In this document: piece after piece, positions 1 to 9,191 of the stretch
Layout of the letters: each line of letters opens with the position of its first letter
Numbering within the stretch: the stretch's first letter is position 1
DNA from: Kiritimatiellia bacterium
GTDB lineage: Bacteria > Verrucomicrobiota > Kiritimatiellia > UBA8416 > JADHWI01
Assembly (NCBI GenBank): GCA_030744755.1
Contig: JASLPY010000041.1
Location: 1 to 45,248, forward strand
Direction of reading: 5' to 3'
DNA length: 45,248 bases
Program-made: the position numbers and the translations under genes
The notes under the pieces: generated by a model
Seen by the model: only the letters and a program-made list of their open reading frames with translations
Told to the model about the DNA's origin: nothing
The model's database searches: none

Positions 1-68
1 CCTCTTCAAAAGCGCCCTGGTCTGCGGCATGGCGAGGAGTTCGCGCAGAATAGGCCCGTCCTTTTATC

Positions 69-626
69 GTGAGGGTGTTCTTCGGCCAACGCATCTTCGC
101 TGAAACTCTGCGTCGTGGCCTCAATCACGCTGAGAAGCTCGTCGCCCTTACCGATGGAGCCACCTACAATCGGACTATCATCCAAGAGCATTTCCCGCAG
201 GCCATTCATATCATCGATCTCTACCACGCCCGTGAACACCTCCACGATCTACACAAACTGCTTGCTCAGGACGATCTGCGCCGACTAAACCGCTGGCTGA
301 AATGGCTCGATGTAGGAAAGGTGACTACACTGATCAAGGACGCTCGCCGCCTGCTGCCGCGTTCGGGCAAAAGACGCAAGGAGGCACTCACGCACATCGG
401 CTACTTCGACAAGAACACACACGCCATGAGATACGCCAAGTTCCGTGCCCAAGGCCTCTTCATCGGCTCTGGCGTCATTGAAGCTGGCTGCCGCACTCTC
501 ATCGGAAAGAGACTCAAGCAGTCCGGCATGTTCTGGTCTCTGCGCGGTGCCAACGCCATCATCGCTTCACGCTGCTGTCAGTTCTCTAGACGCTTCGAGG
601 ACTTCTGGGAGTCTATCGCCGCATAA
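69..626 (+). pseudogene. ISKra4-family transposase, C-terminal fragment
   Basis: The 185-residue product matches the C-terminal catalytic part of ISKra4-type DDE transposases. It shows the IDLYHAREHL segment, with the second catalytic Asp, near residues 49-58. The block IGSGVIEAGC followed by LIGKRLKQSGMFW, with the catalytic Glu, lies near residues 132-155, and the frame ends with the usual RFEDFW tail. Full-length members are roughly 400-500 residues, so the N-terminal half and the first catalytic Asp region are missing. An in-frame TAG at 51-53 closes the frame upstream. No terminal inverted repeat could be identified, and the left edge of the window cuts off the context. I infer a dead or truncated insertion-sequence copy next to the glycan-degradation cluster. 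The family call is firm; inactivity is likely. Confidence 0.8.
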
Positions 627-775
627 TTACCCATTTCTATGTCGTGCACCCATGTCTTGGCTATTGTCATAGCGGACGGTATACGCGTAGAGTAGGAACG
701 CATGTGATACGAAGTGTCCTGTTCTTTGTTTGTGCACGTACACAGATTATGAGACGCGTTGTGAGGAAGGGATCG

Positions 776-2794
776 ATGAAGAGCATAGGTGCAGTAGCTT
801 TTGTCTCTGCAGTTCTTGTTGTGGCGGGAATGGATAGCACGCCCGCCGAGGAGCTTTCTTTTGACATTGTCCCTTATCCTCAAGCAATCAACGCGATACA
901 AGGCGCGGGGTTTGTGTGTACGCGAGATACCGTTATCCGTTACCACGCTGAGACCTCCAGACAACCTGCCGAGATGTTGGCAGCGGCTCTGCGGCCGGCA
1001 ACTGGATTTACGCTACCCGTGGCAAAGGGAGGAAGTATTCCCGCGGGAATCTTGCTGACAACAGAGAACGCTGACGCGGCTCTGGGATCAGAGGGATACG
1101 CGTTGCGCGTGACATCGGACGGCATCGTAGTACGGGCACCGAATGCAGCAGGTCTGTTTTACGGCGGTCAGACGCTACGCCAGCTTCTCCCTCCAGAGGT
1201 CTTTCGAAAACACCAGGTCGGCGGAACAAAGTGGCTGATTCCAGCGGTCGAGATCAGAGACCAGCCAAGATTTCCATGGCGCTCGTTCATGTTGGACGTT
1301 GCTCGCAACTTCAAGACCAAGGAAACCGTCAAGATGTTGCTGGAACAGATGGCCATCCACAAGATGAACCGGTTTCACTGGCACCTGACCGACGACCAGG
1401 GATGGCGCATCGAAATCAAGAAGTACCCGAAGCTGACCGAAACCGGCGCCAGGCGCAGGGACACGCAGATCGGTGGCTGGAAGACGCCGAAATACACGGG
1501 AGAGCCACACGAAGGATTCTATACCCAGGAAGACATCCGGGAGATTGTGCAGTTTGCCGCCGACCGCCACATAATGATAATTCCCGAGATCGGCATGCCC
1601 GGGCACGCCCTGGCAGCCATAGCTGCCTATCCAGAATTCCGCTGCCCCGAGCAGGGCATTCCCGAGGTGGCTTATACGTACGGGAAGAAGCCCTACGTTT
1701 TCAATGTCGCCGACGAGAAGCTGTATCCCTTTATCTCTACCATCATCGACGAAGTAGTGGCTCTGTTTCCCGGCAACGTTATTCATATCGGCGGAGACGA
1801 AGTGGATCATCGGCATTGGAAAGCATGCGCCAAAATCAGCGCCATGATGGCGCGTGAAAAGATCACCACGTACTCTGATGTCCAGGTCTATTTCACTAAT
1901 CGCCTGGTAGAGATGATCCAGAAGAAAAACCGGCGGGTGATGGGGTGGAACGAGATCACGGGAGATCTTGTTCACGGCAGCACGGAGCAGCGCGCGGAAC
2001 GTAAGCTGTCCAAGACTGCGGTCGTCCAGTTCTGGAAAGGCTCTTCAGACCTGCTCAGATCCGCCATCACCTCCGGTTATGACTGCGTCAATTCCACACA
2101 TTCTTCCACATATCTGGATTACACGTACGGCAAAATTTCAGTCAAGAAGGCCTACGACTTCAACCCGATTCCCAGGGGGCTGGAGGTGCAGCACCATGCC
2201 AAGGTCATAGGCTCTGGCTGCCAGATGTGGGGCGAATTCATTCACGATGACGCGCGGATGGAGTACCGGATGTTTCCGCGTTTCTGCGCTTATTCTGAAG
2301 TTGGATGGACGAGCCCGGAACAAAAGGATTTCGAGGACTTCAAACGCCGGCTTGAGGAGTCCCACTTAAAGCGCCTCGATTACCAGGGTATTCGCTATGC
2401 AAAGAACGTATTCATGCACGAAGAACATTCGGCCGAAGAGTTCGCTGACTGGGTTAAGATCGGCGAGTGGACCAAGCCAATGATGGACAAAGAGTACATC
2501 TTCGAGTGGGACGCCTCTGCTGTCGTCAAAAGTGCGGGTCGTTACGAGGTCGCGCTTATCTTTAGAGAAGGCAAGCACTCACTGGCGCCACTCTGGATGG
2601 AGTTGTTGGAGGATGGCACGCCGGTCTCACGGGATGACCACCCGGGCTACGCGGGCAACGCGCTTCGCAACAACGTGTACCGTTTCGAGTTGAAGGATTT
2701 CAATGCCGGTAGTCGTTACATCATCCGCATGGAGAACTGCAAGAGTGGCGGGTGGAAAACCTTGGGCGATGTAAGGATGCGGCTGATCCCGTAG
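776..2794 (+). CDS. GH20 beta-N-acetylhexosaminidase, exported
   Basis: This 672-residue protein should remove terminal beta-linked GlcNAc or GalNAc from glycans outside the cytoplasm. The ATG at 776 is chosen because GAGGAAGG lies just upstream and the protein then begins with a signal peptide (residues 1 to about 23). A GH20b-type N-terminal domain runs to about residue 150, followed by the GH20 barrel with FMLDVARNF, HWHLTDDQGW and HIGGDE. In the last motif D341-E342 is the Asp-Glu pair that family GH20 uses in substrate-assisted catalysis. About 130 C-terminal residues beyond the barrel form an extra, probably beta-rich module. The stop codon TAG lies inside the GTAGGTCC repeat that begins at 2791, and the next gene is a fucosidase in the same direction. 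The family call is secure; the natural substrate is not visible. Confidence 0.93.
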   Translation: MKSIGAVAFVSAVLVVAGMDSTPAEELSFDIVPYPQAINAIQGAGFVCTRDTVIRYHAETSRQPAEMLAAALRPATGFTLPVAKGGSIPAGILLTTENADAALGSEGYALRVTSDGIVVRAPNAAGLFYGGQTLRQLLPPEVFRKHQVGGTKWLIPAVEIRDQPRFPWRSFMLDVARNFKTKETVKMLLEQMAIHKMNRFHWHLTDDQGWRIEIKKYPKLTETGARRRDTQIGGWKTPKYTGEPHEGFYTQEDIREIVQFAADRHIMIIPEIGMPGHALAAIAAYPEFRCPEQGIPEVAYTYGKKPYVFNVADEKLYPFISTIIDEVVALFPGNVIHIGGDEVDHRHWKACAKISAMMAREKITTYSDVQVYFTNRLVEMIQKKNRRVMGWNEITGDLVHGSTEQRAERKLSKTAVVQFWKGSSDLLRSAITSGYDCVNSTHSSTYLDYTYGKISVKKAYDFNPIPRGLEVQHHAKVIGSGCQMWGEFIHDDARMEYRMFPRFCAYSEVGWTSPEQKDFEDFKRRLEESHLKRLDYQGIRYAKNVFMHEEHSAEEFADWVKIGEWTKPMMDKEYIFEWDASAVVKSAGRYEVALIFREGKHSLAPLWMELLEDGTPVSRDDHPGYAGNALRNNVYRFELKDFNAGSRYIIRMENCKSGGWKTLGDVRMRLIP

Positions 2795-2868
2795 GTCCGA
2801 TTTGTAATCGGACCATCGACATGGGCGAGTGTGAAATGAGGAAAGGGACGAATACAATTCGGACCTAC
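2791..2868. repeat. MITE-like palindromic element, full copy (GTAGGTCC family)
   Basis: The 78-base element has 16-base terminal inverted repeats with one mismatch: GTAGGTCCGATTTGTA at 2791-2806 and TACAATTCGGACCTAC at 2853-2868. The left end can also fold locally, with GGTCCGAT (2794-2801) pairing with ATCGGACC (2807-2814) around a 5-base loop. The TAG at 2792-2794 is the stop codon of the upstream GH20 gene. Related copies lie at 5112, 6644 and 9135. No T-run follows, so it is not a classical terminator. Confidence 0.8.
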
Positions 2869-2877
2869 GGAGAAGCA

Positions 2878-5115
2878 ATGAGCAAACGAGATACAGCTAT
2901 ATTGGCCTGTCTTGCCGTCTGTGGTCTGCTGATGAGCGCGACCATGGCGGAAGAAACCTACGTCCAGACTGTGAAGGTGCCGGACGGCGCCTCCATGGAC
3001 GAAATCGTGGAACTCTCGACTAGGATTGTCCCGCACCCCCGGCAGATGATCTGGCACAAGGATGAGTTCATTGCTTTCATCCATTATGGACCTAATGCCT
3101 TTAGCCGGCGGGAGTGGGGGTCAGGGTCGGAGGACCCGAGCCTGTTCAATCCGACTGACCTGGATACGGACCAGTGGTGCGACGTCATGAAGAAAGCGGA
3201 GATCAAGCGCGTCGTACTGACTGTTAAGCATCACGACGGCATGTGCCTCTGGCAGTCCCGCTACACTAAACACGGAGTCAATTCTTCCAAGTGGCGCGAC
3301 GGCGAGGGAGATGTGTTGCGCGACCTGGCCGAGTCATGCAAGAAGTACGGACTGAAGCTGGGGGTTTATCTCTCACCTGCGGATCTTCATGAGATCAAGG
3401 ACGGCAACCGTTATGGCAACCTGAGTAAGTACCGCGAGGAGGTCATCCCGACCCCGGTCGAGGGACGACCTTTCGCCGACAAGCGTACGTTCAGGTACAG
3501 CGTGGATGACTATAATCGCTATTTCATGAACCAACTCTCTGAACTGCTCACCGAGTATGGCCCCATCTACGAGACATGGTTTGATGGTGCCCACCCAAAA
3601 CGCAAAGGTGGTCAGACCTACACACGCACGCAGTGGACGGAACTTATTCACACGTTGGCGCCTGATGCGATGCTCGCGGTGAAGGGACCTGACACCCGCT
3701 GGTGTGGCAACGAATCCGGGGGAACAAGACCGACGGAGTTCAATGTCATTCCTCTCTACGTTGAGAAGTATGAAGATGAACAGTGGAATGACCGGCGCGG
3801 CGGCGACCTTGGATCGCGAGCCAAACTCAAGGATGCCAAGTGGTTGCACTACTACCCGGCGGAGGTCAACACATCCATCCGGCACGGGTGGTTTTACCGC
3901 GACGACGAACATCAGACAGTCCGTGATGCCGACAACGTCTTCGATATCTACGAACGCGCCGTGGGCGGCAATGCCGCGTTTCTGCTGAACATTCCACCAA
4001 ACCGCGAAGGCAAGTACTCACCGCGTGACGTGGAAAGTCTGCTTGAGACAGGCAGGCGCATCCGTGCCACCTACCACACTAGTGTTTCCGAAGGCTCAAA
4101 AGGACCGGCAGAGGTGCTGGACGGCAAGGACGAGACGTTCTGGCAACCGGAAGACCAGACAGGAGATTTTGAGGTCACTCTGAAGGGCAAGGCAAAGATC
4201 AACCGCTTCATGTTGCAGGAAGCCATTGCGACCAGAGGCCAGCGTGTTGAAGCACATGCCCTGGACGCCTGGGTGGATGGCGCATGGAAGGAGGTCGCGG
4301 CGGCGACGTCAATTGGCTACAAGCGGATTCTCCGCTTCCCAATCGTTGAGACGGATAGGTTCCGGATCCGGATCACAGGGTCACGTGCAAACCCAACGAT
4401 CTGTCGTGCCTCTGCGCACTACTATGATGAGCCACCGAATCCGGTGGAGGTCCGTGTGAACAGGAACAATCGCGTCACGCTCGTTGCCGGGATTGCTGCA
4501 TTCTCCAGTAAAGCCGGTTTCCGCGCCAACAATGCTCAGCTCATCTACTATACGACCGATGGATCGGAACCCATGGTTGCCTCGATGCTCTATACTGCAG
4601 CGTTTGATATGCCGGAAGGCGGTACGATCAAGGCTCGCACGATCGTGGGTGATCGAAAGGGAACCGTAAGAACACGGGTGTTGGGCTACCCAACGCAGAA
4701 GTGGAAGATCCTATCCTTTTCGGGTGATCGAGATCCCAGGCGCTCGCCTGCCGCACGAGCCATCGACGGCACCAGTCACCATGGCTGGATGTCGAAGGCT
4801 GGCGACGGGGAGAAACACTTCGCGGTCGACATGCAGGAAGAACACAGCATCGCGGGTTTTGCATATCTGCCGCCAAATCCCGGCAGGAAGCCGGTGGGGC
4901 TGGTGGAGAAGTATCGGTTAGAGGTAAGTGCCGATGGAAAAACATGGACGGCCGTCAAAGAGGGACAGTTCGGGAATATCGTAAACGACCCCAGCAAGCG
5001 GACCGTTCGCTTCGACAAGCCGGTGAAGGCGCGGTACTTCAAACTCGTCGGTGTGTCGTCAGCTGCCGGCAGCAAAGAGATGGGCATTCAGGAATTCGAA
5101 GTGTTGGGAAAGTAG
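2878..5115 (+). CDS. GH29 alpha-L-fucosidase with carbohydrate-binding C-terminal domains, exported
   Basis: This 745-residue exported enzyme should cleave alpha-L-fucosyl residues from glycans. The ATG at 2878 follows GGAGAAG and gives a signal peptide (about residues 1-22, ending SATMAEE). The GH29 barrel spans roughly residues 45-385. VLTVKHHDGMCLW is typical of the family, and D236 in ETWFDGAHP matches the GH29 nucleophile. After the barrel come a discoidin-like (F5/8 type C, CBM32-type) module at about 390-505 and a chitobiase C-terminal-like beta domain (YYTTDGSEP) at about 510-590. A second discoidin-like module runs from about 600 to the end. The general acid/base residue was not assigned. 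The TAG stop again lies in a GTAGGTCC repeat, and the next gene is a sulfatase 40 bases on. This context suggests a fucosylated and probably sulfated substrate. Confidence 0.92.
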   Translation: MSKRDTAILACLAVCGLLMSATMAEETYVQTVKVPDGASMDEIVELSTRIVPHPRQMIWHKDEFIAFIHYGPNAFSRREWGSGSEDPSLFNPTDLDTDQWCDVMKKAEIKRVVLTVKHHDGMCLWQSRYTKHGVNSSKWRDGEGDVLRDLAESCKKYGLKLGVYLSPADLHEIKDGNRYGNLSKYREEVIPTPVEGRPFADKRTFRYSVDDYNRYFMNQLSELLTEYGPIYETWFDGAHPKRKGGQTYTRTQWTELIHTLAPDAMLAVKGPDTRWCGNESGGTRPTEFNVIPLYVEKYEDEQWNDRRGGDLGSRAKLKDAKWLHYYPAEVNTSIRHGWFYRDDEHQTVRDADNVFDIYERAVGGNAAFLLNIPPNREGKYSPRDVESLLETGRRIRATYHTSVSEGSKGPAEVLDGKDETFWQPEDQTGDFEVTLKGKAKINRFMLQEAIATRGQRVEAHALDAWVDGAWKEVAAATSIGYKRILRFPIVETDRFRIRITGSRANPTICRASAHYYDEPPNPVEVRVNRNNRVTLVAGIAAFSSKAGFRANNAQLIYYTTDGSEPMVASMLYTAAFDMPEGGTIKARTIVGDRKGTVRTRVLGYPTQKWKILSFSGDRDPRRSPAARAIDGTSHHGWMSKAGDGEKHFAVDMQEEHSIAGFAYLPPNPGRKPVGLVEKYRLEVSADGKTWTAVKEGQFGNIVNDPSKRTVRFDKPVKARYFKLVGVSSAAGSKEMGIQEFEVLGK

Positions 5116-5140
5116 GTCCGACTACAATTCGGTCCAACGG
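5112..5140. repeat. Shortened copy of the GTAGGTCC palindromic element
   Basis: GTAGGTCCGA is joined directly to CTACAATTCGGTCCAACGG. That is the left end and right end of the full element at 2791-2868 with about 50 internal bases missing. The TAG at 5113-5115 is the stop codon of the fucosidase gene. The two halves can pair over 7 base pairs with one mismatch. Confidence 0.7.
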
Positions 5141-5155
5141 GAGACGGAAGCGCAT

Positions 5156-6640
5156 ATGCACAGAATGCTATCTCTTTTGATTCTGCAGCTGTTCCTCTGC
5201 TGCTTGTGCGCCGGTGCGGTGGCGCATCCCAACCTGGTTTACATTCTGGCCGACGACCTTGGCTACGGTGATGTTCAGTGTCAGAATCCGGATTCAAAGA
5301 TCCCCACGCCCAATATTGACAAGCTGGCGGCGGGGGGGATGCGTTTTACCGACTTGCATACGAACTCGGCCGTGTGCTCGCCGACCCGTTACGGAATCAT
5401 GACCGGCCGTTACTCTTTCCGCACCTGGTTGCAGAAAGGAGCATTGTCCGGCTATCAGAAAGCGATGATAAGCGAAGGACGGATAACCGTTGCATCATTG
5501 CTCAAGGATAACGGCTATTACACAACGTGCATCGGGAAATGGCATATGGGCTGGAACTGGGGCAGGGATGAGAAAGGCAAGGTGGACTTTACCAAGCCAT
5601 TCACTGGCGGGCCGATAGATAGTGGTTTCGATTCTTTCTTCGGGATCCCGGCGTCACTGGATATTCCGCCCTACTGCTACTGCGAGGATGATCGTGTCCT
5701 GAAGTTGCCAACCCGGCAGGTGCCGAAGGGTGTTTTTGGTGGGCGTCCCGGCGTGGCTGATCCGGATCTGAAGCCGGAGCAGATGATGCTCGATATCAAC
5801 GACAGAATTACCACGCTGATCAAGAACCATAAGATACTGGCCGACGACCGGCCCTTCTTTGTGTATTACCCTCTGCCGGCACCGCATGTTCCGGTTGTCC
5901 CGGCTAAACAGTTCATTGGGAAAACCACGATGGGCAAGTACGGCGACTATGTTTTTGAAGTGGATTGGGTGGTCGGTGAGGTCGTGAAGGCGCTCGAGGA
6001 GGCGGGCATCGCCGACAATACGATCGTGATGTTTACCGCCGACAACGGCGCATCGCCTTCAGCCGCGGGATCCGCGATTCGCAAGGGGCACAGACCCAAC
6101 TGGCCGTATCGCGGCGGGAAGACCACGTTGTGGGATGGCGGTCACCGTGTGCCGTTCATTGTTCGCTGGCCGGCGAAAGTGAGACCGGGCAGCGTCAACA
6201 ACGAGCTTTTCTGCACCACGGATCTATTGGCCACCTGCTCAGACATTGTCGGACAGGCACTGCCCGACAATGCGGGAGAGGATTCCATCAGCATGCTACC
6301 GGCGCTGCAGGGCAAACCGACGCCGCAAACACGTAAGGGAGTGATTCATCACTCCGTATACGGGAACTTCGCCATTCGCAGCGGCAAGTGGAAGTACATC
6401 GCGATTCAGGGCGGAGGTGGGTGGGGGTACAGCTGGGGCATGAAGCGAATCCCGATTGATAAGGACGTGCCCGGCCAGCTTTACAATATGGACGAGGATG
6501 TCTTCGAAGAGCACAATCTCTACAGCGGCAATCCCGAGATCGTGAAGACGATGGCAGAGTTGCTTGAAACGTTGGTGCAGGATGGTCGTAGCACGCCGGG
6601 TGCGAAGCAGGAGAACGATGTGCTGGTGAATGTCAAGTGA
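5156..6640 (+). CDS. Type I sulfatase (S1 family, arylsulfatase-like), exported
   Basis: This 494-residue sulfatase should hydrolyse sulfate esters on a glycan. The ATG at 5156 gives a signal peptide ending near residue 20 (LCAGAVAHPN); GGGAGACGGAAG lies upstream. The N-terminal metal-site motif YILADDLGYGD is present. C74 in CSPTR is the cysteine that must be converted to formylglycine, and KWHMGW and MFTADNGA complete the usual calcium- and sulfate-site motifs. The length is normal for the family. It lies between a fucosidase and a second GH20 gene in the same direction, so sulfate on a fucose- or hexosamine-containing glycan is a reasonable target. The exact S1 subfamily and regiospecificity cannot be read from sequence alone. 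Confidence 0.92.
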   Translation: MHRMLSLLILQLFLCCLCAGAVAHPNLVYILADDLGYGDVQCQNPDSKIPTPNIDKLAAGGMRFTDLHTNSAVCSPTRYGIMTGRYSFRTWLQKGALSGYQKAMISEGRITVASLLKDNGYYTTCIGKWHMGWNWGRDEKGKVDFTKPFTGGPIDSGFDSFFGIPASLDIPPYCYCEDDRVLKLPTRQVPKGVFGGRPGVADPDLKPEQMMLDINDRITTLIKNHKILADDRPFFVYYPLPAPHVPVVPAKQFIGKTTMGKYGDYVFEVDWVVGEVVKALEEAGIADNTIVMFTADNGASPSAAGSAIRKGHRPNWPYRGGKTTLWDGGHRVPFIVRWPAKVRPGSVNNELFCTTDLLATCSDIVGQALPDNAGEDSISMLPALQGKPTPQTRKGVIHHSVYGNFAIRSGKWKYIAIQGGGGWGYSWGMKRIPIDKDVPGQLYNMDEDVFEEHNLYSGNPEIVKTMAELLETLVQDGRSTPGAKQENDVLVNVK

Positions 6641-6643
6641 GAC

Positions 6644-6713
6644 GTAGGTCCGATCTGTAATCGGACCATCGCCATGGGCGAGCGAAAAACGGAGAATGGT
6701 CCGAACACAACCT
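6644..6713. repeat. GTAGGTCC palindromic element, variant copy
   Basis: Positions 6644-6683 repeat the left half of the element at 2791 almost exactly: the GGTCCGAT-CTGTA-ATCGGACC hairpin, then CATCGCCATGGGCGAGCG. The right part differs but still carries GGTCCGAAC. This copy begins 4 bases after the TGA of the sulfatase gene rather than supplying the stop. The remaining bases up to 6863 hold a further imperfect inverted pair (AACCTGCCCGC and GGCGGGTT) and no gene. Confidence 0.7.
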
Positions 6714-6863
6714 GCCCGCATCGATACGCGAAGCGTTGTAGGCGGGTTCGGATCTATGGGGGAGTAGACCTCGAAGCCGTGGGGATCTTCCAGTAGTGTT
6801 TCTGCCTCAGGACGGATGCAGCCATGAAGGATCAACCATAGATGCAAGAACGGAGTAGCAGTG

Positions 6864-9083
6864 ATGAAGAGAGTTGTAATTGTAGTTTTCCTGGTTTTGT
6901 GTGTGGTCACGGTCCATGCGGCTCCGAAGTTGGTTCCGAAACCGGTGAAGTATGAGGCGGCGCCCGGACAGTTCGTTCTCAATGCGGATACCCGTATTGT
7001 TTACGGCGAGGTGGGGCAGCCGCAGGCTGAGTTGCTTGCGCTCCTGTTGCGTCCTGCTACGGGTTATCCATTGCTGGTGGAGAAGTCCGGCAACTCGGCC
7101 AATGAACGCAACGCGATCGTGCTGAGCAGGACGTCGGATACAAACCTGCATGAGGAAGGTTACGCGCTGCGTGTCTCAGAAGAACGCGTCGAGCTTGCAG
7201 CGAAAGACGGAGTCGGACTGGCCCACGCGGTGCAGACGCTGCGCCAGTTGCTCCCGCCGGCAGTATTCTCCAGTTCAAAACAAAGCACGACGTGGGCAAT
7301 TACCGGATGCACAATCACGGATCATCCCGGGTTCAAGTGGCGTGGCATGATGCTGGATGTTTCACGTTATTGGTACAGTAAGGAGTTTATGCTTCGCTAT
7401 CTCGACATGATGGCCATGCACAAGATGAACGTTCTGCATTGGCACATTGTGGATGATGCGGGCTGGCGTGTGGAAATCAAGAAATACCCTAAGCTGACGG
7501 AAGTGGGCGCTTTTCGCGGCACGGGTGAGAGTCGCTATGGCGGTTTCTACACGCAGGAGGATGTTCGTGAAATCGTGAGACATGCTACCAATCGCGGTAT
7601 CACCATTGTTCCCGAGATCGAGATTCCCGCACATACACTGGCCGCGGTTGTGGCGTATCCATACCTCTCGTGTCATGGCCGCGAGTTGAAAATGCCCACC
7701 AGGCATTTCATCTCCAAGGATCTTTACTGTCCCGGGAAGGCGACAACCTGGACCTTCCTTGAAGACGTGATGACCGAGATCAACGATCTGTTTCCCGGTA
7801 CATATATCCATATTGGAGGCGATGAAGCAAGTTACCGGAACTGGGAGAAATGCAAGGACTGCCAGGCCCTGATGAAGAAGGAAGGGATTGAAGACACGCA
7901 TGCTCTGCATGGTTACATGAACCTGCGAATCGAGAAGTTCCTGCAGGGGAAGGGGCGGCAGATCATCGGGTGGGACGAGATACTGAAATGCGGCATCTCG
8001 GAACAGGCCGGCGTTATGATCTGGCGGAACAAGGGAGCTGCCGTGAAGGCGGCGGAACGCGGTAATCTGGTGGTGATGGCACTGACAGGCAACTGCTACT
8101 TCGATACGGTCGAGAGCAAGCATCCATCCGAGCCGCCGGGCGCAGGGTGGATTCCTCCGGTGACCCTGATGAAGGCGTACTCCTGGCATCCTGTGCTCAG
8201 TACAATCAAGGGTGATGCAGTCACGAATGTCGGCGGCGGCAACGGTTGTGTCTGGAGCGACCAGTTCCTGCACCAGCCCAACATCCTTCCCGACCGGCCC
8301 GGCGAGGGGACGCGGCGCTCCGAAGCCTATATCGAGTACCTGTCCCTGCCGCGCATGGCCGCATTGAGCGAGGTAAACTGGACGCCTCGAGAGCAGCGTG
8401 ACTGGGATGACTTCCAGGAACGGATGAAAGATACTTATGTCCGCTACATCAATGCCGGCTACAACTTTCGTCTGCCGCTACCCGAGTTGACATTGGATGC
8501 GCAAGACGACGGTCGAACGATGGTGACTGCAAAGGGCCATATCACCGGCGGCAAAGTGCGCTTCGTGCTGGACGGCAGCAACCCAACGATCGACTCACCC
8601 GCTCTGGAAGGAACGATTCTTGTCAAGGACATGGCTACGTTCCGCGCGGCCACTTTCTCCGCCGCCGGCAAACATCAGAGTTTTGTCACAATGAACCTGG
8701 AGCTTCCTGAATGGATTCGACGCAAGGGAGCAAAGGTTGGGCACTGGAGATCGTCCGAACTCTCCGCAGACCCCAAGGTGCACACCTTTGACGCTACAGG
8801 CATCGTGACCGCTGACGGCACGATGAGCATGACTTTTCTGCAAACCGAGGGAAAGAACTCCGTTACAGTGCACCGGGTGGAACTTGTGCGCAACGATGTC
8901 GACGTGGTCTTTGCTCCGCAGAAGTTCAAACCCATCGTTGTGCCAAATGATAAACGTGGGTCCTATTACCGCATCGGTGTGCGGGGCTACGAGACGGGGG
9001 CTTCGTTCAAATTCAAGGTAACGATGTCTGCAAAGGACGGAACTGATTCGGACGGCTACATTCTGCTCCGAAGCGGAAAGTAG
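6864..9083 (+). CDS. GH20 beta-N-acetylhexosaminidase with C-terminal chitobiase-type domain, exported
   Basis: A second exported hexosaminidase, 739 residues long, is distinct from the one at 776. The ATG at 6864 is preferred over the in-frame GTG three bases upstream because CGGAG then sits 8 bases away. A short signal peptide ends near VTVHAAPK. The GH20b-like domain runs to about residue 150. The barrel shows MMLDVSRYW, HWHIVDDAGW and HIGGDE with the D320-E321 catalytic pair. After the barrel (about residue 530) comes a chitobiase C-terminal-like beta domain (VLDGSNPTIDSPALEG), then a final module of about 130 residues that resembles the extra C-terminal module of the first GH20. The TAG stop is again part of a GTAGGTCC sequence. 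Two different GH20 genes in one cluster suggest several hexosamine linkages in the substrate. Confidence 0.93.
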   Translation: MKRVVIVVFLVLCVVTVHAAPKLVPKPVKYEAAPGQFVLNADTRIVYGEVGQPQAELLALLLRPATGYPLLVEKSGNSANERNAIVLSRTSDTNLHEEGYALRVSEERVELAAKDGVGLAHAVQTLRQLLPPAVFSSSKQSTTWAITGCTITDHPGFKWRGMMLDVSRYWYSKEFMLRYLDMMAMHKMNVLHWHIVDDAGWRVEIKKYPKLTEVGAFRGTGESRYGGFYTQEDVREIVRHATNRGITIVPEIEIPAHTLAAVVAYPYLSCHGRELKMPTRHFISKDLYCPGKATTWTFLEDVMTEINDLFPGTYIHIGGDEASYRNWEKCKDCQALMKKEGIEDTHALHGYMNLRIEKFLQGKGRQIIGWDEILKCGISEQAGVMIWRNKGAAVKAAERGNLVVMALTGNCYFDTVESKHPSEPPGAGWIPPVTLMKAYSWHPVLSTIKGDAVTNVGGGNGCVWSDQFLHQPNILPDRPGEGTRRSEAYIEYLSLPRMAALSEVNWTPREQRDWDDFQERMKDTYVRYINAGYNFRLPLPELTLDAQDDGRTMVTAKGHITGGKVRFVLDGSNPTIDSPALEGTILVKDMATFRAATFSAAGKHQSFVTMNLELPEWIRRKGAKVGHWRSSELSADPKVHTFDATGIVTADGTMSMTFLQTEGKNSVTVHRVELVRNDVDVVFAPQKFKPIVVPNDKRGSYYRIGVRGYETGASFKFKVTMSAKDGTDSDGYILLRSGK

Positions 9084-9166
9084 GTCCTCCGCCTCAGGCG
9101 GACACTGGGTCCATGGTCCGAATGCCGGTGTACCGTAGGTCCGATTTGTGATCGGACCATGGCGAT
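9080..9166. repeat. GTAGGTCC palindromic element, tandem pair of variants
   Basis: GTAGGTCC at 9080-9087 overlaps the stop codon of the GH20 gene (TAG 9081-9083) and is followed by the perfect hairpin TCCGCC-TCA-GGCGGA (9088-9102). A second copy starts at 9135 with GTAGGTCCGAT-TTGTG-ATCGGACC and continues CATGGCGATGG, as in the other copies. Confidence 0.65.
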
Positions 9167-9191
9167 GGTATGGATGCGGTGGAAGAGGTAG

